NCBI GenBank assembly: GCA_022605955.1
Contig: JAKCOZ010000083.1
Coordinates: 992,001-1,056,000 of the forward strand
DNA from: Rallus limicola
Lineage: Eukaryota; Chordata; Aves; Gruiformes; Rallidae
Reading direction: 5' to 3'
Length of the DNA: 64,000 nucleotides
A program made the position numbers and the translations under genes. A model generated the notes under the pieces. It searched no databases, was not told the origin of the DNA, and saw only the letters and a list, made by a program, of their open reading frames with translations. Shown here one piece after another: positions 23,422 through 34,506 of the stretch; the stretch's first letter is position 1; every line of letters begins with the position of its first letter.

Positions 23422-25436
23422 ACTTTGGGAGTTATTGCTGGACGTTTAGCATGTTTTGAACTGCAGTCTGCTAGGGCCGAGAAAAGCACCGTAGGAGGTT
23501 CCAGGCATGTTCCCTCTTTCCAGGCAAAGGAAAAGGCTGAGAGCCAAAGTGACAGGGGCTGCTCGTGTGTCCTGTTAGGAGGTTTCAGACAAGCTATGCC
23601 TTTCAGGCCTAGCTTCTTTACTTTGGGAGTTATTGCTGGACGTTTAGCATGTTTTGAACTGCAGTCTGCTAGGGCCGAGAAAAGCACCATAGGAGGTTCC
23701 AGGCATGTTCCCTCTTTCCAGGCAAAGGAAAAGGCTGAGAGCCAAAGTGACAGGGTCTGCTTGTGTGTCCTGTTAGGAGGTTTCAGACAAGCTATGCCTT
23801 TCAGGCCTAGCTTCTTTACTTTGGGAGTTATTGCTGGACGTTTGGCATGTTTTGAACTGCAGTCTGCTAGGGCCGAGAAAAGCACCGTAGGAGGTTCCAG
23901 GCATGTTCCCTCTTTCCAGGCAAAGGAAAAGGCTGAGAGCCAAAGTGACAGGGTCTGCTCGTGTGTCCTGTTAGGAGGTTTCAGACAAGCTATGCCTTTC
24001 AGGCCTAGCTTCTTTACTTTGGGAGTTATTGCTGGACGTTGAGCATGTTTTGAACTGCAGTCTGCTAGGGCCGAGAAAAGCACCGTAGGAGGTTCCAGGC
24101 ATGTTCCCTCTTTCCAGGCAAAGGAAAAGGCTGAGAGCCAAAGTGACAGGGGCTGCTCGTGTGTCCTGTTAGGAGGTTTCAGACAAGCTATGCCTTTCAT
24201 GCCTAGCTTCTTTACTTTGGGAGTTATTGCTGGACGTTTAGCATGTTTTGAACTGCAGTCTGCTAGGGCCGAGAAAAGCACCGTAGGAGGTTCCAGGCAT
24301 GTTCCCTCTTTCCAGGCAAAGGAAAAGGCTGAGAGCCAAAGTGACAGGGTCTGCTTGTGTGTCCTGTTAGGAGGTTTCAGACAAGCTATGCCTTTCATGC
24401 CTAGCTTCTTTACTTTGGGAGTTATTGCTGGACGTTTAGCATGTTTTGAACTGCAGTCTGCTAGGGCCGAGAAAAGCACCGTAGGAGGTTCCAGGCATGT
24501 TCCCTCTTTCCAGGCAAAGGAAAAGGCTGAGAGCCAAAGTGACAGGGGCTGCTCGTGTGTCCTGTTAGGAGGTTTCAGACAAGCTATGCCTTTCAGGCCT
24601 AGCTTCTTTACTTTGGGAGTTATTGCTGGACGTTTAGCATGTTTTGAACTGCAGTCTGCTAGGGCCGAGAAAAGCACCGTAGGAGGTTCCAGGCATGTTC
24701 CCTCTTTCCAGGCAAAGGAAAAGGCTGAGAGCCAAAGTGACAGGGGCTGCTCGTGTGTCCTGTTAGGAGGTTTCAGACAAGCTATGCCTTTCAGGCCTAG
24801 CTTCTTTACTTTGGGAGTTATTGCTGGACGTTTAGCATGTTTTGAACTGCAGTCTGCTAGGGCCGAGAAAAGCACCGTAGGAGGTTCCAGGCATGTTCCC
24901 TCTTTCCAGGCAAAGGAAAAGGCTGAGAGCCAAAGCGACAGGGTCTGCTCGTGTGTCCTGTTAGGAGGTTTCAGACAAGCTATGCCTTTCAGGCCTAGCT
25001 TCTTTACTTTGGGAGTTATTGCTGGACGTTTAGCATGTTTTGAACTGCAGTCTGCTAGGGCTGAGAAAAGCACCGTAGGAGGTTCCAGGCATGTTCCCTC
25101 TTTCCAGGCAAAGGAAAAGGCTGAGAGCCAAAGTGACAGGGTCTGCTCGTGTGTCCTGTTAGGAGGTTTCAGACAAGCTATGCCTTTCAGGCCTAGCTTC
25201 TTTACTTTGGGAGTTATTGCTGGACGTTTAGCATGTTTTGAACTGCAGTCTGCTAGGGCCGAGAAAAGCACCGTAGGAGGTTCCAGGCATGTTCCCTCTT
25301 TCCAGGCAAAGGAAAAGGCTGAGAGCCAAAGTGACAGGGTCTGCTCGTTTGTCCTGTTAGGAGGTTTCAGACAAGCTATGCCTTTCAGGCCTAGCTTCTT
25401 TACTTTGGGAGTTATTGCTGGACGTTTAGCATGTTT
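23422..25436 (+). repeat. Duplicated block, copy 2 (two monomers shorter)
   Basis: Counterpart of 13635-16045, carrying the same ordered variants with an internal two-monomer (396-bp) deficit. The match ends at GAGCTGCAG near 25438. Two consecutive CTTTCATGCC monomers at 24190 and 24388 are not preceded by a palindrome insertion, as at 14403 and 14601 in the other copy. Confidence 0.8.
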
Positions 25437-26169
25437 TGAGCTGCAGTCTGCTAGGGCCGAGAAAAGCACCGTAGGAGGTTCCAGGCATGTTCCCTCTTTC
25501 CAGGCAAAGGAAAAGGCTGAGAGCCAAAGTGACAGGGTCTGCTCGTGTGTCCTGTTAGGAGGTTTCAGACAAGCTATGCCTTTCAGGCCTAGCTTCTTTA
25601 CTTTGGGAGTTATTGCTGGACGTTTAGCATGTTTTGAACTGCAGTCTGCTAGGGCCGAGAAAAGCACCGTAGGAGGTTCCAGGCATGTTCCCTCTTTCCA
25701 GGCAAAGGAAAAGGCTGAGAGCCAAAGTGACAGGGTCTGCTTGTGTGTCCTGTTAGGAGGTTTCAGACAAGCTATGCCTTTCAGGCCTAGCTTCTTTACT
25801 TTGGGAGTTATTGCTGGACGTTTAGCATGTTTTGAACTGCAGTCTGCTTGGGCCGAGAAAAGCACCGTAGGAGGTTCCAGGCATGTTCCCTCTTTCCAGG
25901 CAAAGGAAAAGGCTGAGAGCCAAAGTGACAGGGTCTGCTCTGGTGTCCTGTTAGGAGGTTTCAGACAAGCTATGCCTTTCAGGCCTAGCTTCTTTACTTT
26001 GGGAGTTATTGCTGGACGTTGAGCATGTTTTGAACTGCAGTCTGCTAGGGCCGAGAAAAGCACCGTAGGAGGTTCCAGGCATGTTCCCTCTTTCCAGGCA
26101 AAGGAAAAGGCTGAGAGCCAAAGTGACAGGGTCTGCTCGTGTGTCCTGTTAGGAGGTTTCAGACAAGCT
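25437..26169 (+). repeat. Satellite monomers between duplicated blocks
   Basis: Ordinary monomers. GAGCTGCAG near 25438, CTGCTTGGGCC near 25846 and TGCTCTGGTG near 25935 are local variants, and GGACGTTGAGC lies at 26020. Nothing else is visible. Confidence 0.7.
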
Positions 26170-26961
26170 ATGCCTTTCAGGCCTAGCTTCTTTACTTTGG
26201 AAGTTATTGTTGGACGTTTAGCATGTTTTGAACTGCAGTCTGCTAGGGCCGAGAAAAGCACTGTAGGAGGTTCCAGGCATGTTCCCTCTTTCCAGGCAAA
26301 GGAAAAGGCTGAGAGCCAAAGTGACAGGGTCTGCTTGTGTGTCCTGTTAGGAGGTTTCAGACAAGCTATGCCTTTCATGCCTAGCTTCTTTACTTTGGGA
26401 GTTATTGCTGGACGTTTAACATGTTTTGAACTGCAGTCTGCTAGGGCCGAGAAAAGCACCGTAGGAGGTTCCAGGCATGTTCCCTCTTTCCAGGCAAAGG
26501 AAAAGGCTGAGAGCCAAAGTGACAGGGGCTGCTCGTGTGTCCTGTTAGGAGGTTTCAGACAAGCTATGCCTTTCAGGCCTAGCTTCTTTACTTTGGAAGT
26601 TATTGTTGGACGTTTAGCATGTTTTGAACTGCAGTCTGCTAGGGCCGAGAAAAGCACTGTAGGAGGTTCCAGGCATGTTCCCTCTTTCCAGGCAAAGGAA
26701 AAGGCTGAGAGCCAAAGTGACAGGGTCTGCTTGTGTGTCCTGTTAGGAGGTTTCAGACAAGCTATGCCTTTCATGCCTAGCTTCTTTACTTTGGGAGTTA
26801 TTGCTGGACGTTTAACATGTTTTGAACTGCAGTCTGCTAGGGCCGAGAAAAGCACCGTAGGAGGTTCCAGGCATGTTCCCTCTTTCCAGGCAAAGGAAAA
26901 GGCTGAGAGCCAAAGTGACAGGGGCTGCTCGTGTGTCCTGTTAGGAGGTTTCAGACAAGCT
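26170..26961 (+). repeat. 396-bp dimer duplicated in tandem
   Basis: A two-monomer unit occurs twice in succession, 26170-26565 and 26566-26961. The first monomer has TTGGAAGTTATTGTTGG and CACTGTAGG. The second has CTTTCATGCC and CGTTTAACATG. The related block at 18061 has only one copy, so the tandem doubling happened after, or was lost from, one side of the 8.5-kb duplication. Confidence 0.85.
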
Positions 26962-27923
26962 ATGCCTTTCAGGCCTAGCTTCTTTACTTTGGGAGTTATT
27001 GCTGGACGTTTAGCATGTTTTGAACTGCAGTCTGCTAGGGCCGAGAAAAGCACCGTAGGAGGTTCCAGGCATGTTCCCTCTTTCCAGGCAAAGGAAAAGG
27101 CTGAGAGCCAAAGCGACAGGGTCTGCTCGTGTGTCCTGTTAGGAGGTTTCAGACAAGCTATGCCTTTCAGGCCTAGCTTCTTTACTTTGGGAGTTATTGC
27201 TGGACGTTTAGCATGTTTTGAACTGCAGTCTGCTAGGGCCGAGAAAAGCACCGTAGGACGTTCCAGGCATGTTCCCTCTTTCCAGGCAAAGGAAAAGGCT
27301 GAGAGCCAAAGTGACAGGGTCTGCTCGTGTGTCCTGTTAGGAGGTTTCAGACAAGCTATGCCTTTCAGGCCTAGCTTCTTTACTTTGGGAGTTATTGCTG
27401 GACGTTTAGCATGTTTTGAACTGCAGTCTGCTAGGGCCGAGAAAAGCACCGTAGGAGGTTCCAGGCATGTTCCCTCTTTCCAGGCAAAGGAAAACGCTGA
27501 GAGCCAAAGTGACAGGGGCTGCTCGTGTGTCCTGTTAGGAGGTTTCAGACAAGCTATGCCTTTCAGGCCTAGCTTCTTTACTTTGGGAGTTATTGCTGGA
27601 CGTTTAGCATGTTTTGAACTGCAGTCTGCTAGGGCCGAGAAAAGCACCGTAGGAGGTTCCAGGCATGTTCCCTCTTTCCAGGCAAAGGAAAAGGCTGAGA
27701 ACCAAAGTGACAGGGGCTGCTCGTGTGTCATGTTAGGAGGTTTCAGACAAGCTATGCCTTTCAGGCCTAGCTTCTTTACTTTGGGAGTTATTGCTGGACG
27801 TTGAGCATGTTTTGAACTGCAGTCTGCTAGGGCCGAGAAAAGCACCGTAGGAGGTTCCAGGCATGTTCCCTCTTTCCAGGCAAAGGAAAAGGCTGAGAGC
27901 CAAAGGGACAGGGTCTGCTCGTG

Positions 27924-27994
27924 TGTCCTGTTAGGAGGTTTCAGACAAGCTATGTCTTTCAGGCCTCGCTGGTCTGAAACCTCCTAACAGGACA
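27924..27994. repeat. 71-nt palindrome 12, degenerate right arm
   Basis: Counterpart of palindrome 8 in the 8.5-kb offset block. It has the same TCGCTGG right-arm change and TGTCTTTC loop but lacks the extra T, which dates that insertion after the duplication, or its loss here. It follows a 28-monomer stretch free of palindromes. Confidence 0.88.
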
Positions 27995-28762
27995 AGCTAT
28001 GCCTTTCATGCCTAGCTTCTTTACTTTGGGAGTTATTGCTGGACGTTTAGCATGTTTTGAACTGCAGTCTGCTAGGGCCGAGAAAAGCACCGTAGGAGGT
28101 TCCAGGCATGTTCCCTCTTTCCAGGCAAAGGAAAAGGCTGAGAGCCAAAGTGACAGGGTCTGCTCGTGTGTCCTGTTAGGAGGTTTCAGACAAGCTATGC
28201 CTTTCAGGCCTAGCTTCTTTACTTTGGGAGTTTTTGCTGGACGTTTAGCATGTTTTGAACTGAAGTCTGCTAGGGCCGAGAAAAGCACCGTAGGAGGTTC
28301 CAGGCATGTTCCCTCTTTCCAGGCAAAGGAAAACGCTGAGAGCCAAAGTGACAGGGGCTGCTCGTGTGTCCTGTTAGGAGGTTTCAGACAAACTAATCCT
28401 TTCAGGCCTAGCTTCTTTACTTTGGGAGTTATTGCTGGACGTTTAGCATGTTTTGAACTGCAGTCTGCTAGGGCCGAGAAAAGCACCGTAGGAGGTTCCA
28501 GGCATGTTCCCTCTTTCCAGGCAAAGGAAAAGGCTGAGAGCCAAAGTGACAGGGGCTGCTCGTGTGTCATGTTAGGAGGTTTCAGACAAGCTATGCCTTT
28601 CAGGCCTAGCTTCTTTACTTTGGGAGTTATTGCTGGACGTTGAGCATGTTTTGAACTGCAGTCTGCTAGGGCCGAGAAAAGCACCGTAGGAGGTTCCAGG
28701 CATGTTCCCTCTTTCCAGGCAAAGGAAAAGGCTGAGAGCCAAAGTGACAGGGTCTGCTCGGG

Positions 28763-28833
28763 TGTCCTGTTAGGAGGTTTCAGACAAGCTATGTCTTTCA
28801 GGCCTAGCTTGTCTGAAACCTCCTAACAGGACA
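28763..28833. repeat. 71-nt palindrome 13, TGTCTTTC loop
   Basis: Perfect arms. Counterpart of palindrome 9, offset 8504 bp. Confidence 0.9.
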
Positions 28834-29403
28834 AGCTATGCCTTTCATGCCTAGCTTCTTTACTTTGGGAGTTATTGCTGGACGTTTAGCATGTTTTGAA
28901 CTGCAGTCTGCTAGGGCCGAGAAAAGCACCGTAGGAGGTTCCAGGCATGTTCCCTCTTTCCAGGCAAAGGAAAAGGCTGAGAGCCAAACTGACAGGGGCT
29001 GCTCGTGTGTCCTGTTAGGAGGTTTCAGACAAGCTATGCCTTTCAGGCCTAGCTTCTTTACTTTGGGAGTTATTGCTGGACGTTTAGCATGTTTTGAACT
29101 GAAGTCTGCTAGGGCCGAGAAAAGCACCGTAGGAGGTTCCAGGCATGTTCCCTCTTTCCAGGCAAAGGAAAAGGCTGAGAGCCAAAGTGACAGGGGCTGC
29201 TCGTGTGTCCTGTTAGGAGGTTTCAGACAAGCTATGCCTTTCAGGCCTAGCTTCTTTACTTTGGGAGTTATTGCTGGACGTTTAGCATGTTTTGAACTGC
29301 AGTCTGCTAGGGCCGAGAAAAGCACCGTAGGAGGTTCCAGGCATGTTCCCTCTTTCCAGGCAAAGGAAAAGGCTGAGAGCCAAAGTGACAGGGTCTGCTC
29401 GTG

Positions 29404-29474
29404 TGTCCTGTTAGGAGGTTTCAGACAAGCTAGGCCTGAAAGGCATAGCTTGTCTGAAACCTCCTAACAGGACA
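29404..29474. repeat. 71-nt palindrome 14, reversed loop
   Basis: Perfect arms and GGCCTGAAAGGCA loop. Counterpart of palindrome 10; the reversed orientation is conserved in this duplicated pair. Confidence 0.92.
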
Positions 29475-30425
29475 AGCTATGCCTTTCATGCCTAGCTTCT
29501 TTACTTTGGGAGTTATTGCTGGACGTTTAGCATGTTTTGAACTGCAGTCTGCTAGGGCCGAGAAAAGCACCGTAGGAGGTTCCAGGCATGTTCCCTCTTT
29601 CCAGGCAAAGGAAAAGGCTGAGAGCCAAAGTGACAGGGTCTGCTCGTGTGTCCTGTTAGGAGGTTTCAGACAAGCTATGCCTTTCAGGCCTAGCTTCTTT
29701 ACTTTGGGAGTTATTGCTGGACGTTTAGCATGTTTTGAACTGCAGTCTGCTAGGGCCGAGAAAAGCACCGTAGGAGGTTCCAGGCATGTTCCCTCTTTCC
29801 AGGCAAAGGAAAAGGCTGAGAGCCAAAGTGACAGGGTCTGCTCGGGTGTCCTGTTAGGAGGTTTCAGACAAGCTATGCCTTTCAGGCCTAGCTTCTTTAC
29901 TTTGGGAGTTATTGCTGGACGTTTAGCATGTTTTGAACTGCAGTCTGCTAGGGCCGAGAAAAGCACCGTAGGAGGTTCCAGGCATGTTCCCTCTTTCCAG
30001 GCAAAGGAAAAGGCTGAGAACCAAAGTGACAGGGGCTGCTCGTGTGTCATGTTAGGAGGTTTCAGACAAGCTATGCCTTTCAGGCCTAGCTTCTTTACTT
30101 TGGGAGTTATTGCTGGACGTTTAGCATGTTTTGAACTGCAGTCTGCTAGGGCCGAGAAAAGCACCGTAGGAGGTTCCAGGCATGTTCCCTCTTTCCAGGC
30201 AAAGGAAAAGGCTGAGAGCCAAAGTGACAGGGGCTGCTCGTGTGTCCTGTTAGGAGGTTTCAGACAAGCTATGCCTTTCAGGCCTAGCTTCTTTACTTTG
30301 GGAGTTATTGCTGGACGTTTAGCATGTTTTGAACTGCAGTCTGCTAGGGCCGAGAAAAGCACCGTAGGAGGTTCCAGGCATGTTCCCTCTTTCCAGGCAA
30401 AGGAAAAGGCTGAGAGCCAAAGTGA

Positions 30426-33400
30426 CAGGGTCTGCTCGTGTGTCCTGTTAGGAGGTTTCAGACAAGCTATGCCTTTCAGGCCTAGCTTCTTTACTTTGGG
30501 AGTTATTGCTGGACGTTTAGCATGTTTTGAACTGCAGTCTGCTAGGGCCGAGAAAAGCACCGTAGGAGGTTCCAGGCATGTTCCCTCTTTCCAGGCAAAG
30601 GAAAAGGCTGAGAGCCAAAGTGACAGGGTCTGCTCGTGTGTCCTGTTAGGAGGTTTCAGACAAGCTATGGCTTTCAGGCCTAGCTTCTTTACTTTGGGAG
30701 TTATTGCTGGACGTTTAGCATGTTTTGAACTGCAGTCTGCTAGGGCCGAGAAAAGCACCGTAGGAGGTTCCAGGCATGTTCCCTCTTTCCAGGCAAAGGA
30801 AAAGGCTGAGAGCCAAAGTGACAGGGTCTGCTCGTGTGTCCTGTTAGGAGGTTTCAGACAAGCTATGCCTTTCAGGCCTAGCTTCTATACTTTGGGAGTT
30901 ATTGCTGGACGTTTAGCATGTTTTGAACTGCAGTCTGCTAGGGCCGAGAAAAGCACCATAGGAGGTTCCAGGCATGTTCCCTCTTTCCAGGCAAAGGAAA
31001 AGGCTGAGAGCCAAAGTGACAGGGTCTGCTCGGGTGTCCTGATAGGAGGTTTCAGACAAGCTATGCCTTTCAGGCCTAGCTTCTTTAATTTGGGAGTTAT
31101 TGCTGGACGTTTAGCATGTTTTGAACTGCAGTCTGCTAGGGCCGAGAAAAGCACCGTAGGAGGTTCCAGGCATGTTCCCTCTTTCCAGGCAAAGGAAAAG
31201 GCTGAGAGCCAAAGTGACAGGGTCTGCTCGTGTGTCCTGTTAGGAGGTTTCAGACAAGCTATGCCTTTCAGGCCTAGCTTCTTTACTTTGGGAGTTATTG
31301 CTGGACGTTGAGCATGTTTTGAACTGCAGTCTGCTAGGGCCGAGAAAAGCACCGTAGGAGGTTCCAGGCATGTTCCCTCTTTCCAGGCAAAGGAAAAGGC
31401 TGAGTGCCAAAGTGACAGGGTCTGCTCGTGTGTCCTGTTAGGAGGTTTCAGACAAGCTATGCCTTTCAGGCCTAGCTTCTTTACTTTGGGAGTTATTGCT
31501 GGACGTTTAGCATGTTTTGATCTGCAGTCTGCTACGGCCGAGAAAAGCACCGTAGGAGGTTCCAGGCATGTTCCCACTTTCCAGGCAAAGGAAAAGGCTG
31601 AGAGCCAAAGTGACAGGGTCTGCTTGTGTGTCCTGTTAGGAGGTTTCAGACAAGCTATGCCTTTCAGGCCTAGCTTCTTTACTTTGGGAGTTATTGCTGG
31701 ACGTTTAGCATGTTTTGAGCTTCAGTCTGCTAGGGCCGAGAAAAGCACCGTAGGAGGTTCCAGGCATGTTCCCTCTTTCCAGGCAAAGGAAAAGGCTGAG
31801 AGCCAAAGTGACAGGGTCTGCTCGTGTGTCCTGTTAGGAGGTTTCAGACAAGCTATGCCTTTCAGGCCTAGCTTCTTTACTTTGGGAGTTATTGCTGGAC
31901 GTTTAGCATGTTTTGAACTGCAGTCTGCTAGGGCCGAGAAAAGCACCGTAGGAGGTTCCAGGCATGTTCCCTCTTTCCAGGCAAAGGAAAAGGCTGAGAG
32001 CCAAAGTGACAGGGGCTGCTCGTGTGTCCTGTTAGGAGGTTTCAGACAAGCTATGCCTTTCAGGCCTAGCTTCTTTACTTTGGGAGTTATTGCTGGACAT
32101 TTAGCATGTTTTGAACTGCAGTCTGCTAGGGCCGAGAAAAGCACCGTAGGAGGTTCCAGGCATGTTCCCTCTTTCCAGGCAAAGGAAAAGGCTGAGATCC
32201 AAAGTGACAGGGGCTGCTCGTGTGTCCTGTTAGGAGGTTTCAGACAAGCTATGCCTTTCAGGCCTAGCTTCTTTACTTTGGGAGTTATTGCTGGACGTTT
32301 AGCATGTTTTGAACTGCAGTCTGCTAGGGCCGAGAAAAGCACCGTAGGAGGTTCCAGGCATGTTCCCTCTTTCCAGGCAAAGGAAAAGGCTGAGAGCCAA
32401 AGTGACAGGGGCTGCTCGTGTGTCCTGTTAGGAGGTTTCAGACAAGCTATGCCTTTCAGGCCTAGCTTCTTTACTTTGGGAGTTATTGCTGGACGTTTAG
32501 CATGTTTTGAACTGCAGTCTGCTAGGGCCGAGAAAAGCACCGTAGGAGGTTCCAGGCATGTTCCCTCTTTCCAGGCAAAGGAAAAGGCTGAGAGCCAAAG
32601 TGACAGGGGCTGCTCGTGTGTCCTGTTAGGAGGTTTCAGACAAGCTATGCCTTTCAGGCCTAGCTTCTTTACTTTGGGAGTTATTGCTGGACGTTTAGCA
32701 TGTTTTGAACTGCAGTCTGCTAGGGCCGAGAAAAGCACCGTAGGAGGTTCCAGGCATGTTCCCTCTTTCCAGGCAAAGGAAAAGGCTGAGAGCCAAAGTG
32801 ACAGGGTCTGCTCGTGTGTCCTGTTAGGAGGTTTCAGACAAGCTATGCCTTTCAGGCCTAGCTTCTATACTTTGGGAGTTATTGCTGGACGTTTAGCATG
32901 TTTTGAACTGCAGTCTGCTAGGGCCGAGAAAAGCACCATAGGAGGTTCCAGGCATGTTCCCTCTTTCCAGGCAAAGGAAAAGGCTGAGAGCCAAAGTGAC
33001 AGGGTCTGCTTGTGTGTCCTGTTAGGAGGTTTCAGACAAGCTATGCCTTTCAGGCCTAGCTTCTTTACTTTGGCAGTTATTGCTGGACGTTTAGCATGTT
33101 TTGAACTGCAGTCTGCTAGGGCCGAGAAAAGCACCGTAGGAGGTTCCAGGCATGTTCCCTCTTTCCAGGCAAAGGAAAAGGCTGAGAGCCAAAGTGACAG
33201 GGTCTGCTCGTGTGTCCTGTTAGGAGGTTTCAGACAAGCTATGCCTTTCAGGCCTAGCTTCTTTACTTTGGGAGTTATTGCTGGACGTTTAGCATGTTTT
33301 GAACTGCAGTCTGCTAGGGCCGAGAAAAGCACCGTAGGAGGTTCCAGGCATGTTCCCTCTTTCCAGGCAAAGGAAAAGGCTGAGAGCCAAAGTGACAGGG

Positions 33401-34506
33401 TCTGCTCGTGTGTCCTGTTAGGAGGTTTAAGACAAGCTATGCCTTTCAGGCCTAGCTTCTTTACTTTGGGAGTTATTGCTGGACGTTTAGCATGTTTTGA
33501 ACTGCAGTCTGCTAGGGCCGAGAAAAGCACCGTAGGAGGTTCCAGGCATGTTCCCTCTTTCCAGGCAAAGGAAAAGGCTGAGAGCCAAAGTGACAGGGTC
33601 TGCTCGTGTGTCCTGTTAGGAGGTTTCAGACAAGCTATGCCTTTCAGGCCTAGCTTCTTTACTTTGGGAGTTATTGCTGGACGTTTAGCATGTTTTGAAC
33701 TGCAGTCTGCTAGGGCCGAGAAAAGCACCGTAGGAGGTTCCAGGCATGTTCCCTCTTTCCAGGCAAAGGTAAAGGCTGAGAGCCAAAGTGACAGGGGCTG
33801 CTCGTGTGTCCTGTTAGGAGGTTTCAGACAAGCTATGCCTTTCAGGCCTAGCTTGTCTGAAACCTCCTAACAGGACAAGCTATGCCTTTCATGCCTAGCT
33901 TCTTTACTTTGGGAGTTATTGCTGGACGTTTAGCATGTTTTGAACTGCAGTCTGCTAGGGCCGAGAAAAGCACCGTAGGAGGTTCCAGGCATGTTCCCTC
34001 TTTCCAGGCAAAGGAAAAGGCTGAGAGCCAAACTGACAGGGTCTGCTCGTGTGTCCTGTTACGAGGTTTAAGACAAGCTATGCCTTTCAGGCCTAGCTTC
34101 TTTACTTTGGGAGATATTGCTGGACGTTTAGCATGTTTTGAACTGCAGTCTGCTAGGGCCGAGAAAAGCACCGTAGGAGGTTCCAGGCATGTTCCCTCTT
34201 TCCAGGCAAAGGTAAAGGCTGAGAGCCAAAGTGACAGGGTCTGCTCGTGTGTCCTGTTAGGAGGTTTCAGACAAGCTATGCCTTTCAGGCCTAGCTTCTT
34301 TACTTTGGGAGTTATTGCTGGACGTTTAGCATGTTTTGAACTGCAGTCTGCTAGGGCCGAGAAAAGCACCGTAGGAGGTTCCAGGCATGTTCCCTCTTTC
34401 CAGGCAAAGGAAAAGGCTGAGAGCCAAAGTGACAGGGTCTGCTCGTGTGTCCTGTTAGGAGGTTTCAGACAAGCTATGCCTTTCAGGCCTAGCTTCTTTA
34501 CTATAG
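30426..34506 (+). repeat. Satellite monomers, palindrome-poor stretch
   Basis: A run of 22 monomers between palindromes at 29404 and 33807. TTCTATACTT with CACCATAGG occurs near 30884 and again near 32864, ten monomers apart. Local variants include CTATGGCTTTC near 30666, CTGATAGGAGG near 31039, CTACGGCCG near 31531, TTCCCACTTT near 31571, GAGCTTCAG near 31718, GGACATTTAGC near 32098 and TTTGGCAGTT near 33071. GTTTAAGACAAG near 33426 recurs near 1487. No gene. Confidence 0.7.
33807..33877. repeat. 71-nt palindrome 15, standard loop
   Basis: Perfect arms and standard loop, preceded by an AAAGGTAAAGG monomer rather than by a GAATTGCAG monomer. Confidence 0.92.

Larger units (their letters stand above)
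26555..30425 (+). repeat. 3.87-kb duplicated block, copy 2 (offset about 8504 bp)
   Basis: Counterpart of 18050-21925 with the same three palindromes (27924, 28763, 29404), including the reversed loop in the third. Private differences include CGTAGGACG near 27253, GAGAGCC where copy 1 has GAGAACC near 28536, and AACTGACAGG near 28987. Confidence 0.85.

Noticed and set aside
22950..27845. Very long open reading frame on the - strand (about 1630 codons)
   Set aside because: Same reason: it is the antisense reading of the satellite, broken by TTCTATAC variants and the palindromes, with no sign of a real protein.
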